Part shown: piece after piece, positions 7,608 through 15,375 of the stretch | Numbering within the stretch: position 1 is the first letter of the stretch | Layout of the letters: each line of letters starts with the position of its first letter | From: a virus | Virus record (IMG/VR): IMGVR_UViG_3300031566_000446 | Location: 1 to 20,910 of that record | DNA: 20,910 bases | Direction: 5' to 3' (one strand) | Notes under the pieces: model-generated | What the model was told of the DNA's origin: nothing | The model's database searches: none | What the model saw: the letters and a program-made list of their open reading frames with translations, nothing else | Position numbers and translations under genes: made by a program

Positions 7608-10379
7608 TTACTTTTTCTTTTTATCTTGTTTGTCTTTTGCATTATTTTTTCTATCATACTGGTTTTTATTTTCCCTTGCAATTTCAAGATTTGTTTGTGC
7701 AACTTCTCTTTGATTCATTAGTTTTTCTCTTTCAATATCCATTTTAGATTTTTCATTACCATTTTTTACAGAAGCTTGTTCTCTTTTAAAATTCATTTGC
7801 TCTCTATACTCATCTCTTGAACGTATTTCTTGCATAGCATCTTGAAAATCATTCTGGTTATTACTATTTAAATCAACTTGATTACCATAACTAGAAGCTC
7901 TTATTTCTGCAACAGTAATATCTTTTTGAATTTGTTTATCCATTGTTTCTTTTTGGAATGCTCTTTGTTTTTCAGCTTCTTCTGTTTGAGACTGAAGTTG
8001 TTGTTGTTGCATTTTTTCTTGTTGTTGCATTTGCTCTTGTTTTTCTTTTTCTTGTCTACTTTGAGCATCTTTTAATATGTCTGTTACTTCAGCAATTGAA
8101 TCAGCTTTAATAACATTACCAAGATCATAAATAGTAGCACCAGTAGTATTATTTGTAAGAGCCATTTGTTTTAATTGCTCTAAAGTATTTCTATGGTTTG
8201 TTTTAGTTGTACAAAATATATTAAAGTCTCTTAACAATAATTCTTCACCATTAATTGTAAAGTTTACTTTTTCATCTTCAGATGACATATATGTTAATCT
8301 AGTAGAAGGTTTTGTAGAATTATAGTATTGTGCTAAATCAGTTCTCATTGAATGTACTCTTGGCATTAAATAATCAGAGTGATTAACAAAATATTGTTCT
8401 GTTTGTGCATATGATTGTTGCATAGCTTGAGTAGTTCCAGTAGCTGTAGCGTGTTGATCAATAGGAGATCCCATTCTTTGTTGATTAATACCAATACATT
8501 CAAATGCTTGTTGTTTAAAATGATTAGCTAATTGTATTCTAGACATTAATCTATTAGTTTGTTCTAAGTTTAATGTTTGATAATGATTAAAGTTTGTTGC
8601 ATTTTCTGTATTAGTAATAGATGTATCTAACGGCATCATACCAAAATCTTTCATTGCTACATATGCTTTAGCAAGATTATTCTTACCCCAATCTTCACCC
8701 ATTGAATGCCGTGGTAAAGCATTTTGATCAAACATAATAACAGTACCTAATTCATCTACTAAAATATCTGCTATCTGGTTATTTACCATATTGTATCCAA
8801 TCTGATAAGGTTTCATTAAATCTATAAGAGATGTGGATCTTGTATTTCTGTCAGAAAAAACTCTTCCTTCTACAGGTAATTTACAACCATATAAAGAAGC
8901 ATCTCCTTTAAATTGATATGGAACTTTACCAACTTTAGGTTTATTAATACCTAAATATATTGGAGATAATTCATCTGAAATTTCTGTTCTCCATGATGTT
9001 GGAGAATTAGGACCTATTTTTACACCACCCCATACTTCATTAATCCAAATCCAATCTATATGTTCACCTTCAATTAAATTATCTTTTGTTTTATTTATAA
9101 ATAATTTTGTATTATAAATAGGTTTTTCAGTTATTTCATAATTTTCATCAATTATTTCTTGTACAATATTTCCATCACTAGTTATTCTTGTTAGGTGCCC
9201 AACTTTTCTTTGTGTTTTCCAATATGCTGTAGTAACTCTTAGCATATCTCCATCTCCCCATGTATTTATATCATCTCCTTCTCCTAAAATCCAGTTTACT
9301 ATATCACCACCACCTTTAGGATTAGAATCCCAATTACTCATAAATTGTCTATATGATAAACTTGGTTTTTCTGTGTTCCAAGCATGTGATTTTGTTGCAT
9401 CATAATAAGAACCATCATTCTGCATACCTCTTAACATATATTTTGCATTTGTTGCAGGATGAATTTGATTCATTGAATATAATTGTTCTTCATTCATGAG
9501 ATAACCATATTTATCAATTACATCAGCAACTGTCATCATATCACATTTACCAGCAAAATTTGATTCTGATATATATCTTGAGTCAGGAGATTTTTGATAA
9601 AATGTTAATGCAGGATTCCATAACTCTACATCATAATCATCTTCCATCATTCTAAAATGCCAAAATTCTCTATCACAAATAAGCATATCACGAAAGCCTC
9701 TTTCTTCAAGTTCATTCATTTTAAATCTTTCTTCATCAACATTCAATTGATGTGAAGCCCACTCTTCAACTAAACTTCTATAATCTTTAGAGAAAAAATC
9801 TTCAATTTCTGGAAGTGATTTTAAATTTTCTGTAGATAACTGTTCTTGTACTTCTTCTGATTCAGGATCAGCACCCTGATTAATCATTTCCATCATTAAC
9901 TTATTATATGCATCAGTTAACAAATTCTCTTCTATTAGCGCTCTTTTTGATTCTAGCATTTCATTATAAGAAGTATCATCAATTGCTCTAAATTGTACTT
10001 TATGAAACCTTTTAGTAAATTCACCTGTAAGTACATTAACTACATTAGGAATAATAGGATAAAATTTTAATTCTAATGCTCCATTATCTTCTTCTGTTAA
10101 TATTTCAAGTAAATCTCTATACTCATTATTTTCTTCAGCTATATAATCTGTTTTATCAATTATACCTTTTGCTAATTTATAATTTTTTATTATTTTACGT
10201 GAATTTTTTTTTAAAAACTCAAGACCTCTAACTTCTAGCCAATCCATATTCCATTGAGACCAATTTTCATCTTTTTCTTTTATAGAAACAAATTGTATTG
10301 GTTGTGTTAAAGATGCATGTACAGAAGAACCCTTAGCTTTTGCTCCTTTTTTAATTTGCATTGCATTAAGTACTCTCAT
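7608..10379 (-). CDS. Portal protein with long Gln/Lys-rich C-terminal tail
   Basis: A protein of 923 residues, the dodecameric DNA gate of the capsid vertex. The start is ATG 10379-10377, three nt after the 41-aa gene. The first ~750 residues look like a large podovirus portal. They include an N-terminal region with WMDWLEVRG-type helices, a clip/stem-like segment with LMKPYQIGYNMVNNQIADIL (about 530-560), and a region with HATATGTTQAMQQSYAQTEQ (about 658-677) that I recall from crAss-like portals. Residues 777-923 form an extended coiled coil, very rich in Gln and Glu and then basic, ending in KDKQDKKKK. Such a tail may form the portal barrel or contact packaged DNA. It follows terL closely, as usual, and belongs to the compact operon starting at promoter 16353-16361. 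The identification relies on size, order and sequence character. Confidence 0.87.
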   Translation of the reverse strand: MRVLNAMQIKKGAKAKGSSVHASLTQPIQFVSIKEKDENWSQWNMDWLEVRGLEFLKKNSRKIIKNYKLAKGIIDKTDYIAEENNEYRDLLEILTEEDNGALELKFYPIIPNVVNVLTGEFTKRFHKVQFRAIDDTSYNEMLESKRALIEENLLTDAYNKLMMEMINQGADPESEEVQEQLSTENLKSLPEIEDFFSKDYRSLVEEWASHQLNVDEERFKMNELEERGFRDMLICDREFWHFRMMEDDYDVELWNPALTFYQKSPDSRYISESNFAGKCDMMTVADVIDKYGYLMNEEQLYSMNQIHPATNAKYMLRGMQNDGSYYDATKSHAWNTEKPSLSYRQFMSNWDSNPKGGGDIVNWILGEGDDINTWGDGDMLRVTTAYWKTQRKVGHLTRITSDGNIVQEIIDENYEITEKPIYNTKLFINKTKDNLIEGEHIDWIWINEVWGGVKIGPNSPTSWRTEISDELSPIYLGINKPKVGKVPYQFKGDASLYGCKLPVEGRVFSDRNTRSTSLIDLMKPYQIGYNMVNNQIADILVDELGTVIMFDQNALPRHSMGEDWGKNNLAKAYVAMKDFGMMPLDTSITNTENATNFNHYQTLNLEQTNRLMSRIQLANHFKQQAFECIGINQQRMGSPIDQHATATGTTQAMQQSYAQTEQYFVNHSDYLMPRVHSMRTDLAQYYNSTKPSTRLTYMSSEDEKVNFTINGEELLLRDFNIFCTTKTNHRNTLEQLKQMALTNNTTGATIYDLGNVIKADSIAEVTDILKDAQSRQEKEKQEQMQQQEKMQQQQLQSQTEEAEKQRAFQKETMDKQIQKDITVAEIRASSYGNQVDLNSNNQNDFQDAMQEIRSRDEYREQMNFKREQASVKNGNEKSKMDIEREKLMNQREVAQTNLEIARENKNQYDRKNNAKDKQDKKKK

Positions 10380-10382
10380 ATT

Positions 10383-10508
10383 TTAATTTTCTTTTTGATT
10401 ATAAAAAATTTCATCATAATATGGATATACATCAGATATTAAAATATATTCTACTGAACTAAATTCTCCAGTATAATCTACAGTTGTTGTCATTACCCAA
10501 TCATACAT
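10383..10508 (-). CDS. 41-aa peptide between terL and portal
   Basis: A short ORF of 41 codons starts MYDWVMTTTVDYTGEF and ends QKEN-TAA. Its ATG (10508-10506) overlaps the terL stop by one base (TAATG), a typical coupling arrangement, and its stop lies three bases before the portal ATG. It therefore fills the whole gap between the two largest packaging genes with no wasted sequence. It is acidic and aromatic (many Tyr, Asp, Glu), has no cysteine or membrane segment, and matches no family I know. The arrangement makes it more likely a real gene than a leader remnant. A role in terminase-portal contact is a guess. Confidence 0.68.
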   Translation of the reverse strand: MYDWVMTTTVDYTGEFSSVEYILISDVYPYYDEIFYNQKEN

Positions 10509-12694
10509 TATCTTAAATTTTTATATGCTGATTTTTTATTAAATTTAACCATTGATTTATTTTTACCTATATTTCTAAATGGTCCTATATTTAATTTACT
10601 AAATTTCTTTGAATTATCCAAAGGTTCAAGAGACTTATCTCTTTCTTTTCTTTTTGAATACCCTCTGTTTGCTTGTTGTATTCTAACAAAAGCAACAAGC
10701 GCTGCAAAAGCAACTAATCTATCTACGTTTAATCCAGGGTAATATTGTAACATTTCTGTAAGTAACATCTTATCAGGAATTCTTTCAACACCATATTTAA
10801 CATTCATAATTTCTCCATTTTGATCTAGTTCCTCATCTATACCTTCTCTGATAAACTCAATTGCATAAGATATAAGATGACTTTTAAATAATGATCCTGT
10901 ATTTTTCCATCCATATTCTTGGAATACATTATTATTTGATCCTAATTCTTTTAAAAAAACTATTTGTTGTTTTGGAACAAGATATTTTTGTTTTCTTCTT
11001 GCAATCATATGATTGATAAAATGAGAAATGTTATTTTCTACAATAGTCCATGCTTTATACCATTCAATAATCAATTCTAATTGTTCATGCGTTTTATTTA
11101 TATCGTCATATCTACCACACCATGATGCAACTATTTTATCTCCTTCAATAAATACTTCTAAACCTTCTGATGTTTCTTTTGTTACTTCTACAGCATTTTT
11201 ATATACAAATATAGAACACAAAGAATCTGATGTTGTAGTCTTACCTTCTGAAACAGGGTCAATAGAAGCATAATAAGTTCCAAACTCAGGATTACTTATA
11301 GGTCTTTCCCATACAATTAAAACTCCAGTTTTATCTTCTCTTTTTTTATTTATTGGAAATTCAGTTATAGGTAATTTTTTTGTAGTACTTGCTTTTATTC
11401 CATCTTGATTTCTTTCTAATTTTATATATTCATATGAATATTCTTTGTCTTCAATTCTTTTAATTTGCTTACTTAAAATACTTTGAGGAAATATAGATTC
11501 TTTTCTATATGCAAATGCTTCAGAAATATCAATTGGTTTTTGTGATATTCTTAATTGAAATGATTCAGCTTCTAAATTTTTTTTCCATTCTTCTCTTTCT
11601 TTTTTAATAGCTTTAAGAGCTTCTTCAATTAAAGAATTACCATAGAGATCTATAAAAGGAGGCATTGACCATTGTTCTGGTATAAATAATCCAGCTATAC
11701 CAATAGTTCCTTTATCATCTATTAAATTAGTTTCAACTCCTAGTATACCATTAGCTTCTGGATTAAGTATAAAGTTTTTAAGTGGTTTACAATGATCCAA
11801 ATCACCCACAGAACCAGCAGCAATAAATTGTCCTGTTGTCATCATACCTGAAGACATTGCTGGACGTAAATATTCATATGTTTTATCCATTTTAGATGCA
11901 ATACCTGCTTCTTCATGAAAGAAATAAGTACATGGTCCCCCTACTCCTGCTGTTGCATTTTTTTCAAAAGAAGAACCTTGTATTTTAGACCTAAGACCTT
12001 TTTGTGTTTTTCTATTATTTATCCTTACCTCAATTTTTTGTTCCCATAAGAGAACTTTGTCTGGGTTAGATGGTCTATACCATGCTGTATGTTCATTTAA
12101 AAAAGTTTGATATTCATTTAAAAATTTCCATGAGCCTTTATCATTAATATAATCTTTTAGTGATGCACCTATTTTTAATACTGCTCCTTCTTCAAACCAG
12201 TACATATTTATAAGTTTACCCATATGAAAATAAGAAGACGCTATCTGTCTTTTTTTAAGTATTGCAACATGCTTATAATTAATCTCAGCCATTATCTCAT
12301 ATAAAGCCATATGATATTGAGCGTCTCTAACTTTTGCAAAACCGTATGCTTTTTCTTCTTTATCAAAGATTGGTAAGAAGTTTAACCACATGTAATAATC
12401 TCTAGTTAAATACCATGTATTACTTTTATTTTTATATATAACTCCTTCTCTACATTTATTTTTTTGATCTTCCCAATATGCATTAAAATCTTTTGATTTA
12501 AAAGGTTTATCACAATAGAATCCTTGTTTGTTAAATTTAATTGCTTCTTCATTAAATTTATATGATATTTCATCAAAATTATACTTTCCAGGTTCAAAAA
12601 AAATTGAATCAATAAATTCTCTAAAAGATTCTATTGATTCAAATTTAGTTGTAGTCCAAGCGCCATTATTGTATGTAGGTATAACCTTATACAC
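10508..12694 (-). CDS. terL: Terminase large subunit (ATPase-nuclease)
   Basis: A protein of 728 residues, the DNA-packaging motor that cuts concatemers and pumps DNA through the portal. An N-terminal ATPase half contains a P-loop position at KKRQIASSYFH (147-157), unusual in lacking the canonical GK[S/T]. It also has a Walker B-like CTYFFHEE (255-262) with catalytic Glu, and a coupling motif TGQFIAAGS (287-295). The C-terminal RNase H-like nuclease shows three acidic positions: ASIDP (D479), VENN (E553) and NVDRL (D658). A basic tail follows. The start is GTG at 12694-12692, because two in-frame TAG codons lie immediately upstream and no ATG exists close by; it overlaps the GroES-like gene by 8 nt. 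The length is typical of crAss-like TerL. A separate small terminase subunit was not recognised. Confidence 0.93.
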   Translation of the reverse strand: MYKVIPTYNNGAWTTTKFESIESFREFIDSIFFEPGKYNFDEISYKFNEEAIKFNKQGFYCDKPFKSKDFNAYWEDQKNKCREGVIYKNKSNTWYLTRDYYMWLNFLPIFDKEEKAYGFAKVRDAQYHMALYEIMAEINYKHVAILKKRQIASSYFHMGKLINMYWFEEGAVLKIGASLKDYINDKGSWKFLNEYQTFLNEHTAWYRPSNPDKVLLWEQKIEVRINNRKTQKGLRSKIQGSSFEKNATAGVGGPCTYFFHEEAGIASKMDKTYEYLRPAMSSGMMTTGQFIAAGSVGDLDHCKPLKNFILNPEANGILGVETNLIDDKGTIGIAGLFIPEQWSMPPFIDLYGNSLIEEALKAIKKEREEWKKNLEAESFQLRISQKPIDISEAFAYRKESIFPQSILSKQIKRIEDKEYSYEYIKLERNQDGIKASTTKKLPITEFPINKKREDKTGVLIVWERPISNPEFGTYYASIDPVSEGKTTTSDSLCSIFVYKNAVEVTKETSEGLEVFIEGDKIVASWCGRYDDINKTHEQLELIIEWYKAWTIVENNISHFINHMIARRKQKYLVPKQQIVFLKELGSNNNVFQEYGWKNTGSLFKSHLISYAIEFIREGIDEELDQNGEIMNVKYGVERIPDKMLLTEMLQYYPGLNVDRLVAFAALVAFVRIQQANRGYSKRKERDKSLEPLDNSKKFSKLNIGPFRNIGKNKSMVKFNKKSAYKNLR

Positions 12695-12965
12695 CTACTA
12701 TAATTGCTAATATATCATGTTGATCTATAAGTAAATGAGTTTCACCATCATGTCTCATAGAAACAGGTTTAGCATATTCACTATATTGTATACAATCTCC
12801 TTCTTGTATTCCTTGTACAACTTCTCCAACAGATACTACATATGCTTTATTTTGTTGTGTTTGTTGATTTTCAGGAATATATATACCCGAATCACCATAT
12901 GTTTCTGATGGTTTTAATTGTTTAATTAGGACTCTATGTCCAATTGGAATTACTCTTTCTGTCAT
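12687..12965 (-). CDS. GroES-type co-chaperonin (Cpn10)
   Basis: A protein of 92 residues, the size of bacterial GroES. It opens with VIPIGHRVLIKQL (5-17), the equivalent of the conserved 'PL-x-D-R-V' first strand. A mobile-loop region leads into GIYIPE (27-32), which matches the GG-I-x-I-P segment that binds GroEL. It then has VVSVGEVVQGIQEGDCIQYSEYA (43-65), matching the VGxG...vGD.V.y..yaG core, and ends DILAIIV (84-90), the usual C-terminal strand. It is known that phages such as T4 encode such a co-chaperonin to fold their capsid protein in the host GroEL chamber. No GroEL gene is seen here, so it would partner the host chaperonin. It overlaps terL by 8 nt and lies 19 nt after the upstream gene's stop. 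Confidence 0.9.
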   Translation of the reverse strand: MTERVIPIGHRVLIKQLKPSETYGDSGIYIPENQQTQQNKAYVVSVGEVVQGIQEGDCIQYSEYAKPVSMRHDGETHLLIDQHDILAIIVGV

Positions 12966-12984
12966 TTTTATTAATTTTTAATTT

Positions 12985-13503
12985 TTATAATTGGTCATAT
13001 GCTAACCCTTGTCCACCACGTACTTGACTTTTTTGTTCATCTTTCATATCATTATAAGCTCCTTTAAATGATTGTCTTATTTGATCAAATTTTGCTGCAG
13101 CATTTACAAGAGAATTAATATTTCCATCTCTTCCGTGTTCAATAGTTGTAGTTTCCATATATCTTGCTAATCTATCTAACATTGCTTTAATTCCTTTATA
13201 TGCTCTGAATGTTGATGTTTGATATAAATCTTCACATAATTTTAAAGCATTCTTTATACTTTCATCTTCAGTAGATTCTTCTAAACCTATTTCTTCTATA
13301 ATTACTTCTTCTTTTTCATGTTCTATCATATTAAAGAACGGATTCATATCAGGATCAGGACATGTCATATAAAAAATATATAAATATACTGACATATACG
13401 TATCTGGATAATTATCCATTATACTTTTTAATGTTTTTATAGAGTAACAATGTTCAGATGGAATAACTTTTTTGTTTTGTATATCAAATAGTTTTATTAA
13501 CAT
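12985..13503 (-). CDS. Conserved packaging-operon protein, unknown function
   Basis: A protein of 172 residues from ATG 13503-13501. A GTG start at 13524 is possible, but it would lengthen the overlap with the upstream gene from 7 to 28 nt. Features are HCYSIKTLKSIMDNYPDTYM (from about residue 18), an Asp/Pro turn CPDPDMNPFFN (48-58), an acidic middle (EHEKEEVIIEEIGLEE), an alpha-helical part with TSTFRAYKGIKAMLDRLARY, and a C-terminal tail with RGGQGLAYDQL. I recall this pattern from a gene placed just upstream of terL in several Bacteroidota phages, but with no known function. It could be the small terminase subunit or a packaging helper on grounds of position, size and helical content, which I cannot test. 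Confidence 0.78.
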   Translation of the reverse strand: MLIKLFDIQNKKVIPSEHCYSIKTLKSIMDNYPDTYMSVYLYIFYMTCPDPDMNPFFNMIEHEKEEVIIEEIGLEESTEDESIKNALKLCEDLYQTSTFRAYKGIKAMLDRLARYMETTTIEHGRDGNINSLVNAAAKFDQIRQSFKGAYNDMKDEQKSQVRGGQGLAYDQL

Positions 13504-14327
13504 AATGAATTTTCTTTTAGCCACATTATTAATGAACTTACTTCATCTTTTAAATATTTAAGCTCATACATTTTTATTTCTTTTATCATAGGCTCTCCAT
13601 TTATATACTTTGTAATTGGGTACCCATAATTATCTTCACCTTCTGTTTCAAACTTGACATGTTGTATAGTAAGTTTACCTGGCTTTAATTTAGGATTATG
13701 TTTTAATATTATATACATGTATAAACTTAGTTGTATATTATAATGACTTAAATGACAATCGTCTAAATGTGATAAAGGATTATACATTTTACTTGTTATA
13801 CCTTCCCAATTAGTAAAACCTTTTTCTTTTATTTCCTTATTAGTTTTATAATCAGTAATATTTACCTTACCGTTAACAACTGTAACTAAATCAGCTTGTC
13901 CACATATTGCAGCTGATTTTAAATATGCAAAATGTTCTGGATATACTCCAGGTTTTAATTTTTGATCTGGAGCTATTTTAATACCATTATTATCTACTAT
14001 TGGTCTTATAATGGGTACATCTATACCTTCACGTTCTATTGTTTTAAAATCAAGCAATCCTTGTTCTCTTTCATTATGATACCAATTTCCTAATTCAATA
14101 GCACGTTCACTTTCTTTTTTCCATATATCTTGGATTTCTTTAGGTTTAAGTTTATACCATTTTGAATATTTATTATTAGAAGATTTTTTAGCTATTTCTT
14201 CTGAATTAAATTTAGGTTTAAATTTAGAAATAAAAGATGTTACACTTGTCCATTTTATTCCATCTATTTCTAAATTATCATTTAAACTTTCATATATATG
14301 TCCATCTTCTTTAAATATTACTTCCAT
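13497..14327 (-). CDS. PD-(D/E)XK superfamily nuclease (RecB/Cas4-like)
   Basis: A protein of 276 residues with the motif order of the Mg2+-dependent PD-(D/E)XK nuclease family. GNWYHNERE (80-88) gives the His/Glu motif I. GQADLV (143-148) provides the catalytic Asp (D146). ITDYKTNKEI (157-166) gives the D-x-K motif (D159, K161). YNIQLSLYMYI (196-206) is the Q-x3-Y motif (Q199, Y203) typical of RecB/Cas4/AddB-type nucleases. The N-terminal ~70 residues, with DGHIYE and helices, are lead-in sequence. The start ATG 14327-14325 is 5 nt from the previous stop. Nucleases of this superfamily occur in crAss-like genomes, with likely roles in DNA processing or recombination. All key residues are present, so it should be active. 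It has no sign of an iron-sulfur Cys cluster. Confidence 0.85.
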   Translation of the reverse strand: MEVIFKEDGHIYESLNDNLEIDGIKWTSVTSFISKFKPKFNSEEIAKKSSNNKYSKWYKLKPKEIQDIWKKESERAIELGNWYHNEREQGLLDFKTIEREGIDVPIIRPIVDNNGIKIAPDQKLKPGVYPEHFAYLKSAAICGQADLVTVVNGKVNITDYKTNKEIKEKGFTNWEGITSKMYNPLSHLDDCHLSHYNIQLSLYMYIILKHNPKLKPGKLTIQHVKFETEGEDNYGYPITKYINGEPMIKEIKMYELKYLKDEVSSLIMWLKENSLC

Positions 14328-14332
14328 AATAA

Positions 14333-14653
14333 TTATTTATTATTATTTAATTCTCTTATTATAGCAGCTTCTTCATTTGCATTAACATGTGCTTGCCATT
14401 TACCTTTTGGACATGATGCAGATAAAGCACGTGTTTTAAAACCTAAACTACAACCACAATCAGCACAACAAGGTTGAGTTCCCGGTGCAGCACATTTACC
14501 ACCTATTGTATCTAAATGTTCACATCCTTTACATATCATCCATCTATCATTAGCAATATCTTCAATCCATTGTTTTTTAAAAGTTTTATTTTTAATACCT
14601 TCAATAATATGATCAATATTTTTAATACCATTAAATAATTTATCTAGTCTCAT
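14333..14653 (-). CDS. Cys-cluster (zinc-binding-like) protein, unknown function
   Basis: A protein of 106 residues from ATG 14653-14651, overlapping the IHF-like gene by 14 nt. The central region carries C41-x2-C44, C54, C62-C63, C66-x-C68 and C81, flanked by Gly, Pro and Trp, so one or two zinc ions or a metal cluster could be bound. The N-terminal ~35 residues are helical and basic, and the tail is Asn/Glu-rich. I recall similar CCxxCxC-containing proteins in other Bacteroidota phages but have no function for them. The position beside DNA-binding and nuclease genes suggests a DNA- or RNA-interacting accessory factor. Confidence 0.78.
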   Translation of the reverse strand: MRLDKLFNGIKNIDHIIEGIKNKTFKKQWIEDIANDRWMICKGCEHLDTIGGKCAAPGTQPCCADCGCSLGFKTRALSASCPKGKWQAHVNANEEAAIIRELNNNK

Positions 14654-15026
14654 CTTTCCATTTTTTTTTGTTAGTTATTTCTTTTTCAGCTTTTATTTTT
14701 GCTTTTTCCATTTTTTCTAACTTATCTTTTACTGGTAAATGATTACCATATCCTATATAAGTTGTTTTTTTTATATTACCAAGCATATCCTTATGTCTTT
14801 TAATTGCTCTATCTAATCTACTTTTTCTTAATATAAAAGTTCCAAGATTAGGTAACATTATACGAGTATGTTCTAATTCTTCTAAACTTTTTCTTATCTC
14901 ATTATAAAAGAATCTTATTAGCTCATCAACTAAATCTTCATGAACTTCACAGTCTTTAGCAATTTTACTAAAAAAATCCTTATAAGATTTTGGATTTAAG
15001 TGATCATTTTTATTCTCTAATCTCAT
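14640..15026 (-). CDS. IHF/HU-family DNA-binding protein
   Basis: A protein of 128 residues with an HU/IHF-type core at about residues 12-75. It has helices containing YKDFFSKIAKD and ELIRFFYNEIRKSLEE, then RIMLPNLGTFILRK, whose LGTF matches the conserved turn after which the DNA-binding arms begin. The arms look shortened and basic (RKSRLDRAIKRHK), and a long basic tail rich in Lys and Glu (about 90-128) extends beyond the usual 90-100 residues. It should bend or coat DNA in the infected cell or virion. IHF-like subunits are a known hallmark of crAss-like phages. The start ATG is 15026-15024, overlapping the neighbour by 17 nt. Only one subunit is seen, so it may form a homodimer or pair with another copy elsewhere. 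Confidence 0.84.
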   Translation of the reverse strand: MRLENKNDHLNPKSYKDFFSKIAKDCEVHEDLVDELIRFFYNEIRKSLEELEHTRIMLPNLGTFILRKSRLDRAIKRHKDMLGNIKKTTYIGYGNHLPVKDKLEKMEKAKIKAEKEITNKKKWKDETR

Positions 15027-15375
15027 TACTTATATCTAGTATTTTAAAGTCCAATAATATTTGACCATCAACTTGTATTTTCATATCTGGATTTAACATT
15101 ATATTTTTATTATCCATAATAATTAAATTTTTCTTTTTAGCTTTTTGTATAGCATTTCTACAAGATTGTGCACTTTTAAATATGTTTAAACTTGATATAA
15201 TATTACAAAAATTAGTAACATTAATAGATCCTTTTTTAGCTAGTTCAAGAAGACAATCTATATCTGATTTACTTAAATCTAAATTATTAAGAAAGCAGAA
15301 AGTAATGATCTGATATTTAATCACACCATCTTTCTGCATCTTAATTCTTTTTTCTACTGTATTTACGATAGCCAT
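15010..15375 (-). CDS. Winged-helix-like conserved protein
   Basis: A protein of 121 residues starting at ATG 15375-15373. It is basic at both ends. After an extended N-terminus (residues 1-30) come helices LDLSKSDIDCLLELAKKG (about 32-49) and SAQSCRNAIQKAKKKNLIIM (68-87). The second looks like a recognition helix leading into a beta-hairpin wing (MDNKNIMLNPDM). This helix-turn-helix plus wing pattern suggests a DNA-binding protein, possibly a regulator of late or structural genes, given its position next to the IHF-like gene with a 17-nt overlap. I recall a similarly placed conserved gene in crAss-like phages without an assigned role. Structural interpretation is tentative. Confidence 0.72.
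   Translation of the reverse strand: MAIVNTVEKRIKMQKDGVIKYQIITFCFLNNLDLSKSDIDCLLELAKKGSINVTNFCNIISSLNIFKSAQSCRNAIQKAKKKNLIIMDNKNIMLNPDMKIQVDGQILLDFKILDISNEIRE

Noticed and set aside
7573-7612. Inverted repeat AGTAATCTTA/TAAGATTACT as a terminator of the portal gene
   Set aside because: The 20-nt loop is long, one arm overlaps the portal stop, and no U-run follows in the leftward direction; kept only as a note in the gap entry.
7878-8075. Plus-strand ORF rich in Leu and Phe, which looks like a membrane peptide
   Set aside because: It is the antisense of the Gln/Lys-rich portal tail; CAA/GAA codons read backwards give Leu/Phe/Ser, so the hydrophobic look is an artefact.
11028-11273. Plus-strand ORF of 81 codons opposite terL
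   Set aside because: It is antisense to the TerL nuclease domain with the VENN and IDP motifs; no promoter or start context supports it.
12985-13524. GTG start at 13524 for the 172-aa gene
   Set aside because: An ATG at 13503 overlaps the upstream stop by only 7 nt and gives MLIK-type N-terminus as I recall for the family; the GTG would add seven residues of unlikely sequence.
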